Shown here piece after piece: positions 35,602-43,893 of a stretch of 64,000 nt of DNA (positions are counted from its first letter, which is position 1; every line of letters begins with the position of its first letter). The position numbers were made by a program, and so were the translations under genes. Source of the stretch: Clostridiales bacterium (GTDB lineage: Bacteria; Bacillota; Clostridia; Lachnospirales; Lachnospiraceae). The notes under the pieces are model-generated. The model had not been told where the DNA came from. It was given only the letters and a program-made list of their open reading frames with translations, and made no database searches. Location: NCBI GenBank assembly GCA_012839295.1, contig DUNO01000061.1:124001-188000 (forward strand). Reading direction: 5' to 3'.

Positions 35602-35890
35602 GTACCCCTCTCCCAGGGCATATCTGAAAATTCATTGTAGCTTTCAGATATCCCCCTTAGCTTTAAGGAGCACTCTCAAGACAAATGCCCACGGAGTATT
35701 CTACCTAAATGTATTGGTAGATTAACTGTGGGCTATTATTATATCAGCCAGGCGGAAATTCGCAATCCGCTTCGCTGCTTGCTCATAACCTCATTGCTGC
35801 TTCGCAGCATTTAATGGGAGCTTGGATTCCCACTGAAACAGACAAGTCTGAACTCCCGCTTAAGAAGCGGAGGACTTACCTGATGAGGTC
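35602..35890 (+). mobile_element. Hairpin array resembling an IS200/IS605 end with an omega-RNA-like scaffold, no tnpA or tnpB
   Basis: Six or more stem-loops in 290 bases: ATATCTGAAA/TTTCAGATAT (35620-35651), GCCCAC/GTGGGC enclosing CTACC/GGTAG (35687-35733), GCTGC-TTC-GCAGC (35796-35808), TGGGA/TCCCA (35815-35832), CAGAC-AA-GTCTG (35839-35850) and CCGCTT-AAG-AAGCGG (35856-35870). The last four in a row resemble the right end of TnpB-encoding IS200/IS605 elements. No transposase ORF remains in any frame. It may be a non-autonomous element. Confidence 0.4.
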
Positions 35891-35909
35891 AAAATAATGG
35901 AGGTTTATC

Positions 35910-37868
35910 ATGTTTGAAAAATCAATGCTCTCATTAGAGTTTAACAAAATACTAGCTATGCTAAGTGATAACGCAATATCCGAACAGGCCCGGCAAAAGC
36001 TTAAGGAGCTCAGGCCTTACTTAAGCGAGCGGGAAGTAACCACAAAACTGAAGGAAACAACGCAAGCCCGTAAGATATTAGACACAGTAGGCTCAGCACC
36101 TCTGGCGGTTATGAAGGAGGTTCCCATGCTGCTGGAGCTTTCAGAAAAAGGAGCTATGCTCCTGCCGGAGCAGCTCACTGAAATCAACTTATTTATTAAT
36201 GCCTGCAAACGGATGAAAAGCTTTTTAAAAAAAGCGGAATCTCTGCAGGTGGATATCGCTGCCTATGGCGGCTCCATCAACGAATTATCCGGTTTGTCCC
36301 AAGAAATAGAGCTTGCCATCAGAAACCACATTGTTGATGACGGAGCTTCAAAAGAATTAAAGGATATCCGCAGGAAGATGGAACAAATACGTTCCGACAT
36401 AAGAATCAAGCTGGAGAGCCAGCTGCGGGGCAAGAAGGAATGGTTTACCGACAGCTATGTGTCAACCAGGAACGGGCATTTTGTACTTCCGGTAAAACGG
36501 GAATTTAAGCACATGGTCAGCGGAACCGTCCACGATATCTCTTCCACCGGATCAACTTATTTTATAGAGCCGGTCTCTGTTTCAAAGCGGAAGGAAGAGC
36601 TCTCCCTGCTTGAAATTGAAGAAAGCAACGAGGAGAGAAGAATTTTATATGTCCTGTCCGCCCTTGTAAGTGAGAATGGGGTCAATATCCGCTTAAATAT
36701 CGAAGCCATGGAAACCCTCGACATCATATTTGCCAAAGCAAAGCTCAGCCTGGACATGAAAGCAATTCCTCCAGAAATTAATTCGGAAAGAGCAATAAAA
36801 ATTGTGAACGGAAGGCATCCTTTGATAAAGCCTGCTGAATGTATCCCCCTTAATTTTTCTATCGGCGGGGGTGTACAGGGAATCATAATCACGGGGCCAA
36901 ATACGGGAGGTAAAACCGTTGCCCTAAAAACCATTGGCCTATTTCAGCTTATGGCCCAGAGCGGACTCCATATTCCCTGTGAGGCTGCTGATTTATGCCT
37001 GAACAATGTGGTTCTTTGTGACATCGGCGACGGACAGAGCATAACGGAGAATTTATCCACCTTCTCTTCCCACATTACCAATATCATCGGTATCTTAAAC
37101 CAATCCGACCAGGATAGCCTGGTTCTTCTTGACGAGTTAGGCTCAGGTACAGATCCGGCTGAAGGTATGGGTATTGCTATTTCCATCCTGGAAGAATTAA
37201 AGTCAAAGGGCTGCCTCTTTGTTGCCACTACCCATTATCCTGAGGTAAAAGATTATGCGGAGCATACCGAGGGTCTTCAAAATGCAAAAATGGCCTTTGA
37301 CCGTGAAACCTTAAAACCACTGTACCGGTTAGAAATCGGATCGGCGGGAGAAAGCTGCGCCCTTTATATCGCAAAACGCCTTGGCCTTCCATCCCATATG
37401 CTTGAAAGGGCTTACTCGGAAGCCTATCTTAGGGAAGGAGCATTAAAGCACACCCCGCCGGATAAGGATTTTCTAGAAGAGGATTCGATACCCCTTCCCA
37501 ATGGCGGTCTTCTGAAAATAATACCTGCAAAAATAGAAAAGGCTGCTCCCAAAAAGCCTGCCGGAACCCGCAGCCAGCGTTTTCAGATTGGTGACAGCGT
37601 AATGGTGTACCCCCAGAAAAAAATCGGCATTGTATTCCAGCCCTCGGATGAAAAGGGGCTGGTGGGAGTCCAGATACAGCATAAGAAAGAATTTATTAAC
37701 CATAAGCGCTTACAGCTTAAGGTAGCCGCCAGTGAAATGTACCCTGCCGATTATGATTTCTCCATCATCTTTGACAGCGTCGCAAACCGTAAGGCAAAGC
37801 ACAGGATGGATAAAGGCCACCAGGAAGACCTGCAGATTGTATATGAAAAGCTTCCATCCAAGAATTAA
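35910..37868 (+). CDS. MutS2-like ATPase lacking the Smr nuclease domain
   Basis: A 652-residue MutS-family protein. It has the MutS2-type N-terminal region (LEFNKILAMLSDNAISEQAR), a core and coiled-coil clamp (residues about 130-290), then the ATPase domain with Walker A GPNTGGKT at residues 329-336, ENLSTFSSH and Walker B LVLLDELGSGTDPAEG. After residue 560 comes a short KOW-like segment (IGDSVMVYPQKKIGIV). The Smr domain of the usual 785-residue MutS2 is absent. MutS2 acts on stalled or collided ribosomes and on recombination intermediates. GGAGG precedes the ATG. The leader with attenuator signals suggests control by translation stress. Confidence 0.85.
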   Translation: MFEKSMLSLEFNKILAMLSDNAISEQARQKLKELRPYLSEREVTTKLKETTQARKILDTVGSAPLAVMKEVPMLLELSEKGAMLLPEQLTEINLFINACKRMKSFLKKAESLQVDIAAYGGSINELSGLSQEIELAIRNHIVDDGASKELKDIRRKMEQIRSDIRIKLESQLRGKKEWFTDSYVSTRNGHFVLPVKREFKHMVSGTVHDISSTGSTYFIEPVSVSKRKEELSLLEIEESNEERRILYVLSALVSENGVNIRLNIEAMETLDIIFAKAKLSLDMKAIPPEINSERAIKIVNGRHPLIKPAECIPLNFSIGGGVQGIIITGPNTGGKTVALKTIGLFQLMAQSGLHIPCEAADLCLNNVVLCDIGDGQSITENLSTFSSHITNIIGILNQSDQDSLVLLDELGSGTDPAEGMGIAISILEELKSKGCLFVATTHYPEVKDYAEHTEGLQNAKMAFDRETLKPLYRLEIGSAGESCALYIAKRLGLPSHMLERAYSEAYLREGALKHTPPDKDFLEEDSIPLPNGGLLKIIPAKIEKAAPKKPAGTRSQRFQIGDSVMVYPQKKIGIVFQPSDEKGLVGVQIQHKKEFINHKRLQLKVAASEMYPADYDFSIIFDSVANRKAKHRMDKGHQEDLQIVYEKLPSKN

Positions 37869-37974
37869 CACCGGAGCTAATATTTAAATGGATAATCACC
37901 GTTAATTATGAAACCATCTTATTTTTAGGATATTATCCTGTTTTTTGGAAAACAATAATGCTGGAGGTGTTAAT

Positions 37975-38502
37975 ATGATTACAAACGTACAATTAACAAC
38001 AAAGGAAAAATTCCTTCTGGAAGACGCCAGAACACATGAGGAGCAATGCATCCTCAAATATGGTAACTATTCAAAATTAGCGGTTGACAAACAATTAAAA
38101 TCCTTATTCAGCAACCTTCAACAAAAGGAAAAGGAACATCTGCAGACAGTTAATGAGCTGCTCAGCGGTAAAGTACCGTCCATGAGCGGTGGACAGAGTG
38201 GTGGTCAGGGCTCCATGGGCAAGTCATCAGGTCAGCAAGCCAGTGCATCGGCAGACGCACAGCAGGCCTCTGTCAACCAGGCCAGCAACGGCTCCAACAT
38301 ATTCCAGGCCTCAGATAAGGATCTGTGTACGGATATGTTAGATACCGAAAAATATGTTTCCGGAACCTACAACACTGCCATTTTTGAATTCAAAGATGCC
38401 CCCGTAAGAGATGTGCTAAACCATATCCAGACAGAGGAACAAAAGCACGGTGAAGCCCTCTTTGCCTATATGCAGAGTAAGGGAATGTATGCCCCTAAAT
38501 AA
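37975..38502 (+). CDS. CotF-like spore coat protein
   Basis: A 175-residue protein with two ferritin-like helical halves (HEEQCILKYGNYSKLAVD; DMLDTEKYVSGTYNTAIFEF) joined by a Ser/Gly/Gln-rich linker (residues about 70-115). This is the CotF/coat-F domain layout. The start at 37975 follows GGAGG by 7 bases; an earlier ATG (37945) precedes that site. Probably a spore surface protein, supporting a spore-forming host. Confidence 0.82.
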   Translation: MITNVQLTTKEKFLLEDARTHEEQCILKYGNYSKLAVDKQLKSLFSNLQQKEKEHLQTVNELLSGKVPSMSGGQSGGQGSMGKSSGQQASASADAQQASVNQASNGSNIFQASDKDLCTDMLDTEKYVSGTYNTAIFEFKDAPVRDVLNHIQTEEQKHGEALFAYMQSKGMYAPK

Positions 38503-38515
38503 GGAATGTAATTAA

Positions 38516-38565
38516 AAAAGAGGGTTTATCATTTCAGCCTGATGTGCTGACATAAACCCTCTTTT
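38516..38565. terminator. Bidirectional terminator between the coat gene and glycogen operon
   Basis: AAAAGAGGGTTTAT (38516-38529) pairs perfectly with ATAAACCCTCTTTT (38552-38565), providing T runs on both strands. Confidence 0.9.
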
Positions 38566-38628
38566 ACTATTCCTTTGCTATCGTTTAACTATTTCTTTAA
38601 TCCTTCTACTTTTATCACTATCGCATTA

Positions 38629-40035
38629 TCAAGTTCTCCCTAACAATTCCCTATAATACTTCCTATATTCAAGTACGCTGTTTTGCCATGAAAAATCCAT
38701 CCTCATACCATTCCTAATATATTTCCTCCACTCCGGCGAATGATAGGCTGTAACCGCCCTTTCCATCTCTTTTGCCAGAGCCTGCCCGCTCCAGCACTCC
38801 ATATGGAAGCCGTTAGCCCGATCCCTTCCTTGTCCGGGGGGAATTACCGTATCCCTCAAGCCTCCCACCGGATTCACTACCGGTACCGCACCGTAGCGCA
38901 TGGCGTACATCTGTCCCAGTCCGCAGGGTTCAAACAGGGAAGGCATTAAATAAATATCCGCCGCTGCATATACCTGCCTTGCAAGGGCTTCACTGTAGCA
39001 GAAATCCGCAACAATGTTTTTACCATAGGTAGCTGTTACACCCGACAGGATTCCGTGGTAATAAGGATTTCCTGAGCCAAGGATAATTAGCTGGTAGGTG
39101 CTTAGCCTTGAATAGCTGATTGCTTTTAACAGGATATCTATCCCCTTTGCCTGATCCAGCCTTGTTACCATCGCCATCAGGGGGATATCCTTATCCGGCA
39201 GCCCATAGAGACCCCTTAAATGGGTACGGTTCTTCTTTTTTAGCTCAGGGTGCCCCGCATCATAGGGATATGGGATCAGCTTGTCGCTTTGCGGGTTATA
39301 ATGCTCCATATCAATCCCATTGAGGATTCCGGCTATCTTATCCCCCCGCTCTTCCAGCAAGGCTCCCATCCCATGGCTATGCTCCTCCATCCCCAGCTCT
39401 TTTGCATAGCCGGGACTTACTGTCGTAATCAAATCAGCATATATAATGCCTGCTTTCATAAAGTTAAGCCACTCCGGATGTCCCAGCCGGAGCTTCTCCG
39501 CCTCAGAGAGATATCCCTCCAGGAAGGCTGCCGGGATAAAGCCCTGGTATGCGATGTTATGGATTGTATATACGGACTTTATGCCGGGAAATTCCTTCTT
39601 TAGCAGCAACGGGAGCATTCCCGTATGCCAGTCATTAACATGCACAATGTCCGGGTGGAAGGAAATGCTTTGCAGCATCTGTACCACTGCCCGGCAGAAA
39701 AAGAAGAAACGCAAGCCGTCATCCTCATAGGCGTAGATCCTATCCCTTCGAAAATACCGGTCATTGGAGATGAAATAGGTCGGAACCTCCTTCGCATCAG
39801 GATCCTTCTTCAGGACGCAGGTTTCATAGCCCTGATCCATGGGGACGGAGTAGTCGGCGACATATTTTAGGCTGCAATTTACGGATTGGTATAAGGGCAT
39901 TACCCTTACTACCTCAAACCCGCCTGCTGCCATCAAGGCCTCCGGGAAGCTCCTGCCCACCTCACTAAGACCGCCTACCTGGGCATAGGGTGCAACTTCT
40001 GCCGATACATATAGGATTTTAATTTTACGCTTCAT
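38629..40035 (-). CDS. glgA: Glycogen synthase paralogue 1
   Basis: A 468-residue GT5 enzyme that extends alpha-1,4-glucan from ADP-glucose. Seen: LYVSAEVAPYAQVGGLSEV at the N-terminus, VHVNDWHTGMLPLLL, VTRLDQAKGIDILLKA and the C-terminal MPSLFEPCGLGQMYAMRYG. The ADP-glucose-binding KxGGL motif reads QVGGL here, with Gln in place of the conserved Lys at residue 19, whereas the neighbouring paralogue keeps it. It overlaps the second glgA by 4 bases and is the last gene of the operon. Confidence 0.9.
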   Translation of the reverse strand: MKRKIKILYVSAEVAPYAQVGGLSEVGRSFPEALMAAGGFEVVRVMPLYQSVNCSLKYVADYSVPMDQGYETCVLKKDPDAKEVPTYFISNDRYFRRDRIYAYEDDGLRFFFFCRAVVQMLQSISFHPDIVHVNDWHTGMLPLLLKKEFPGIKSVYTIHNIAYQGFIPAAFLEGYLSEAEKLRLGHPEWLNFMKAGIIYADLITTVSPGYAKELGMEEHSHGMGALLEERGDKIAGILNGIDMEHYNPQSDKLIPYPYDAGHPELKKKNRTHLRGLYGLPDKDIPLMAMVTRLDQAKGIDILLKAISYSRLSTYQLIILGSGNPYYHGILSGVTATYGKNIVADFCYSEALARQVYAAADIYLMPSLFEPCGLGQMYAMRYGAVPVVNPVGGLRDTVIPPGQGRDRANGFHMECWSGQALAKEMERAVTAYHSPEWRKYIRNGMRMDFSWQNSVLEYRKYYRELLGRT

Positions 40036-41474
40036 TCTACCGCTTCCGGAACCAGGGTATGGTACAGCTCCATATACTTTCCTGCCGAGCTCTGCCAGCT
40101 AAAGTCACAGGACATGGCAGCCTTCCTCAGCTTATTCCGCAGGGTCTTCTTCCGGCATATCCCCGTGGCACGGCGGATGGTGTAAAGCATGTCATGGGCA
40201 TTATAGTTTGCAAAGCTGAAGCCATTTCCTTCTCCCGTGGCTTCATTATAGGAAATTACCGTATCCTTAAGCCCCCCTGTCTCCCTTACAATCGGCAGGG
40301 TTCCATATCTTAAGCTGATTAACTGCCCCAGACCACAGGGTTCAAACAGGGACGGCATTAAAAATAAGTCTGAGGCTGCATATATTTTATGTGCCAGCGT
40401 ATTATCGAACCGGAGGTTAGCCGACACCTTTCCCGGATAACGCCGGGTCGCTTCCCAGAACATGTGCTCGTACTTACCGTCACCTGTTCCCAGCACCACA
40501 AACTGTACCTCTTCCGCCAATATCTCATCCAGCACACAGGCAATCAGATCCAGTCCCTTCTGATCCACCAGCCTTGAGATAAGCCCAATGACCGGTATCT
40601 TTTCGTCCACCGCCAGTCCCAGCTCTTCCTGCAGGGCAACCTTATTGGCATCCTTCCCTGCCAGCTTCGTCTTCGTATAGGTCTGGTAGATCAACGGATC
40701 CTTTGCCGGATTAAATTCCTCATAATCGATACCGTTAACGATTCCCCAAAGCTCCTTGCTGCGCGCATTCAGCAGGCCGTCCAGCTGCTCCCCATAGAAG
40801 GGATATTTGATTTCTTCCGCATAGCTATGGCTTACGGTGGAAAGAAGATGGGAATAGGTTAAGCCGCCCTTCATAAAGCTGGCGCTATGGAAGAATTCCA
40901 GCTTATCCTCCGTGAAATAATCATCGCTTAAGGAGAACCATTCCTTCATCTGGTCTATCCCACAGATCCCCTGGTACCTCAGGTTATGGATCGTGAATAC
41001 GGTCTTGATGGGGCGGTACAGCTCCAGCTGGCGGTAATGGGCCTCTAACAGCACCGGTACCATGCCTGCCTGCCAATCATGGCAATGGAGAATGTCAGGG
41101 GTAAAGTCCAGGTGGGGGATTGCCTCCAGCACCGCCCTGCAAAAGAAGGCAAAGCGCTCACCGTCATCCCCAAAGCCATATAGCCCATCCCGGTTAAAAT
41201 AAAATTCATTGTCTATAAAATAATAGGTCACCCCATTGCAGACTGCTTCCTCAATGCCGCAATAAAGGTTTCTCCAGCCTACCCCGACATAAATAACGCA
41301 TTTATGTACAATACTCTCACGGAGCTTGGACGAAATCGTGCCATACTTTGGCATAATCACCCTGACCTCCGCTCCCTGCTTGATCAGGGCGCCCGGCAGG
41401 GATCCTAATACATCAGCCAGCCCCCCGGTTTTTGCAAAGGGCGCCGCTTCAGACGCAACCATTAGAATCTTCAT
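40032..41474 (-). CDS. glgA: Glycogen synthase paralogue 2
   Basis: A 480-residue GT5 glycogen synthase with intact KTGGL (residues 15-19), ILHCHDWQAGMVPVLL, ISRLVDQKGLDLIA and LMPSLFEPCGLGQLISLRYG. Catalytically complete by motif. Fourth gene of the glgB-C-D-A-A operon; GGAGGAGACAGA lies before the ATG. Confidence 0.94.
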   Translation of the reverse strand: MKILMVASEAAPFAKTGGLADVLGSLPGALIKQGAEVRVIMPKYGTISSKLRESIVHKCVIYVGVGWRNLYCGIEEAVCNGVTYYFIDNEFYFNRDGLYGFGDDGERFAFFCRAVLEAIPHLDFTPDILHCHDWQAGMVPVLLEAHYRQLELYRPIKTVFTIHNLRYQGICGIDQMKEWFSLSDDYFTEDKLEFFHSASFMKGGLTYSHLLSTVSHSYAEEIKYPFYGEQLDGLLNARSKELWGIVNGIDYEEFNPAKDPLIYQTYTKTKLAGKDANKVALQEELGLAVDEKIPVIGLISRLVDQKGLDLIACVLDEILAEEVQFVVLGTGDGKYEHMFWEATRRYPGKVSANLRFDNTLAHKIYAASDLFLMPSLFEPCGLGQLISLRYGTLPIVRETGGLKDTVISYNEATGEGNGFSFANYNAHDMLYTIRRATGICRKKTLRNKLRKAAMSCDFSWQSSAGKYMELYHTLVPEAVE

Positions 41475-41494
41475 TCTGTCTCCTCCTTTCTATT

Positions 41495-42616
41495 CTATAA
41501 CACCGCATGCTTGCGGATTACGACCGGATAATTCTTCTGCCCCATCAGGCGCTTTCCCTTCCGGACAATGACGTTTTTATCAAGGATAACATTATCCAGG
41601 ATAACCCTTTCCTGGATCTCCGTATCCTGCATGATAATACTATCCCTGATATAAGCGTTCTTCCCTACCTTTACTCCACGGAACAGGACACAATTTTCCA
41701 CCACTCCATCTATGATACAGCCATCCGCCACCAGGGAGTTTATAGCCGAAGCATTTTTCCCGTATCTGGCCGGAACCTGATCCTTAACCTTCGTATAGAC
41801 GGGGCCCGACTGCTCAAACAGGTCACGGAAATTTTCCTGGTCCAGCATTTCCAGGTTTGTCTTAAAATAGGCATGGATGCTATCAATCTTTGCCAGGTAT
41901 CCCTCATGCTCGAAGCCAAGAATCCTTAGTTTATTCAGATTCCTTAGCAAAATATCCTTGCTGAAATCATATTGGCCCCTTGCGGCACACTCCTCCACAA
42001 GGTATTCAAATAATTTCTTGTCAATGATATACATTTCCATGGACACCTTATCCGACATTGGGACGGAGGGCCTCACCTCAATATCCCAGACCCGGTTATT
42101 CTCATCCGTCCTAAGCAGGGTATGGCCGGACAGCTCCTCCTTGGTAGCACTCTTATCCTCTTTATAGATTACGGTGATATCCGCCATATTCTCCCTATGG
42201 AACTCCATTGCCTTGTGGAAGGTAAGGCTGCAGATCATGGAGCTCCCGCAGATCAACACATGGTTCTGGGGGCTTCTGCGGATATATGACATATTGCTGT
42301 GGAAGGCATCCACCTCTCCACGGTACCAGCCCGTATTGTCATGGCTGACGTAGGGCGGGAGGATGAATAATCCTCCGCTCTTACGGTCCAGGTCCCATTG
42401 CTTGCCGGAATCCAGATGGTCCATCAAGGAATGGTAGTTATTTTGGGTTATGATTCCGACATTCGTGACGCCTGAGTTAATCATGTTCGAAAGCATAAAA
42501 TCGATTACCCGGTACCTGCCGGCAAAGGGCAGTGCCGCGATAGAGCGGCGCAAGGTAAGCTCCTGAAGGCTTATATTGCTGTCACCTGTATAGATAATCC
42601 CCATTGTATCTCTCAT
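41495..42616 (-). CDS. glgD: ADP-glucose pyrophosphorylase-like subunit GlgD
   Basis: A 373-residue nucleotidyltransferase homologue that pairs with GlgC in Firmicutes. It keeps the fold (LPFAGRYRVIDFMLSNMINS and a C-terminal left-handed beta-helix) but lacks the N-terminal GGxGxRL nucleotide loop, reading GIIYTGDSNISLQELTLRRS instead. That fits a regulatory subunit. AGGAGG lies before the ATG, 17 bases after glgC. Confidence 0.93.
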   Translation of the reverse strand: MRDTMGIIYTGDSNISLQELTLRRSIAALPFAGRYRVIDFMLSNMINSGVTNVGIITQNNYHSLMDHLDSGKQWDLDRKSGGLFILPPYVSHDNTGWYRGEVDAFHSNMSYIRRSPQNHVLICGSSMICSLTFHKAMEFHRENMADITVIYKEDKSATKEELSGHTLLRTDENNRVWDIEVRPSVPMSDKVSMEMYIIDKKLFEYLVEECAARGQYDFSKDILLRNLNKLRILGFEHEGYLAKIDSIHAYFKTNLEMLDQENFRDLFEQSGPVYTKVKDQVPARYGKNASAINSLVADGCIIDGVVENCVLFRGVKVGKNAYIRDSIIMQDTEIQERVILDNVILDKNVIVRKGKRLMGQKNYPVVIRKHAVL

Positions 42617-42633
42617 AACATATACCTCCTTAT

Positions 42634-43863
42634 TTAGATAACCGCCTGATAAGCCAGAAAATTCTCAGAGTCGACCATACTTCCCTTATCCAGCTTATAA
42701 CCGGAGGGCAATGTCAGATTCTCCCCAATGACAGTGATGTCCTTCCTTTTCCTACTCGGTTTTTCCTCCGCGCCCGCAGAATAACCAATATAACAATTGT
42801 CACCAACTACTGTATTTTCCGCTATAATAGCATTTTCAATGACTGTATTTTCCCCGACCTTAACATTTGGCATTAATATTGAATTATGAACCCTGCTGCC
42901 CTTACCCACCGTAACTCCGGCGAATAAGACTGAGTGGTTCACATCCCCGAAAATCATCCCGCCCTCAGTGATAATGCAGCTTCTCACATTGGCTCCCCTC
43001 GCAATGTAATGGGGCGGCTCCACCGGGTTCCTGGAATATATTTTCCAGCCCGGATCATAGAGGTCAAGCTCCGGTGTTTCCTCCAGCAGGTCCATATTGG
43101 CTTCCCACAGGCTCTGTATGGTACCCACATCCCTCCAGTAGCCTTTAAAGGGAAATGCATACATCTGCTCCCCGTCCTTCAGCATCCTGGGGATGATGTC
43201 CTTTCCAAAATCATTGTTTGAGCCTGAGGATCTTGGCTCCTGTGTCAGATACTGACGCAGCTTTTTCCATTTAAATATGTAAATACCCATGGACGCTTTA
43301 TTGCTGATTGGGTTCTTTGGTTTCTCCACAAATTCATAAACCTTATTATCCTCATCCGTGTTCATGATGCCAAAACGGCTGGCATCCTCCCAGGGCACTT
43401 CAAGGACCGCGATGGTTACGTCTGCTTCCTTTTCTTCATGGAAGGCCAGCATTGCGCTGTAATCCATCTTATAGATCTGGTCACCGGAAAGAATCAGCAC
43501 ATATTCCGGATTGTATGCTTCAATAAACTCAATATTCTGACAGATTGCATTGGCTGTTCCCGAATACCACTCCCCTGCCGTCTGCTTCATATAAGGTGGT
43601 AAAATTGTTACGCCTCCATTGAGCCTGTCAAGATCCCAGGGCTGGCCGATTCCAATATAAGAATTCAACTTCAGCGGTTTGTACTGGGTCAATACTCCGA
43701 TCGTATCAATCCCTGAATTAGTACAATTACTTAGGGGAAAATCGATGATCCGATACTTTCCTCCAAAGGGTACTGCCGGTTTTGCCGTGTTTTTCGTCAG
43801 TACCCCCAATCTGCTTCCCTGGCCTCCGGCAAGCAACATGGCTACGCATTTTTTAGCTACCAT
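42634..43863 (-). CDS. glgC: Glucose-1-phosphate adenylyltransferase
   Basis: Makes ADP-glucose from ATP and glucose-1-phosphate. The 409-residue protein has the nucleotide loop [40 protein letters not shown], the sugar-binding GTANAICQN and FVEKP, and a C-terminal beta-helix ([15 protein letters not shown]). GGAGG lies before the ATG; 30 bases follow glgB. Confidence 0.96.
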   Translation of the reverse strand: MVAKKCVAMLLAGGQGSRLGVLTKNTAKPAVPFGGKYRIIDFPLSNCTNSGIDTIGVLTQYKPLKLNSYIGIGQPWDLDRLNGGVTILPPYMKQTAGEWYSGTANAICQNIEFIEAYNPEYVLILSGDQIYKMDYSAMLAFHEEKEADVTIAVLEVPWEDASRFGIMNTDEDNKVYEFVEKPKNPISNKASMGIYIFKWKKLRQYLTQEPRSSGSNNDFGKDIIPRMLKDGEQMYAFPFKGYWRDVGTIQSLWEANMDLLEETPELDLYDPGWKIYSRNPVEPPHYIARGANVRSCIITEGGMIFGDVNHSVLFAGVTVGKGSRVHNSILMPNVKVGENTVIENAIIAENTVVGDNCYIGYSAGAEEKPSRKRKDITVIGENLTLPSGYKLDKGSMVDSENFLAYQAVI

Positions 43864-43893
43864 ATGTTATACCTCCTTTAATTAATACCTGTT

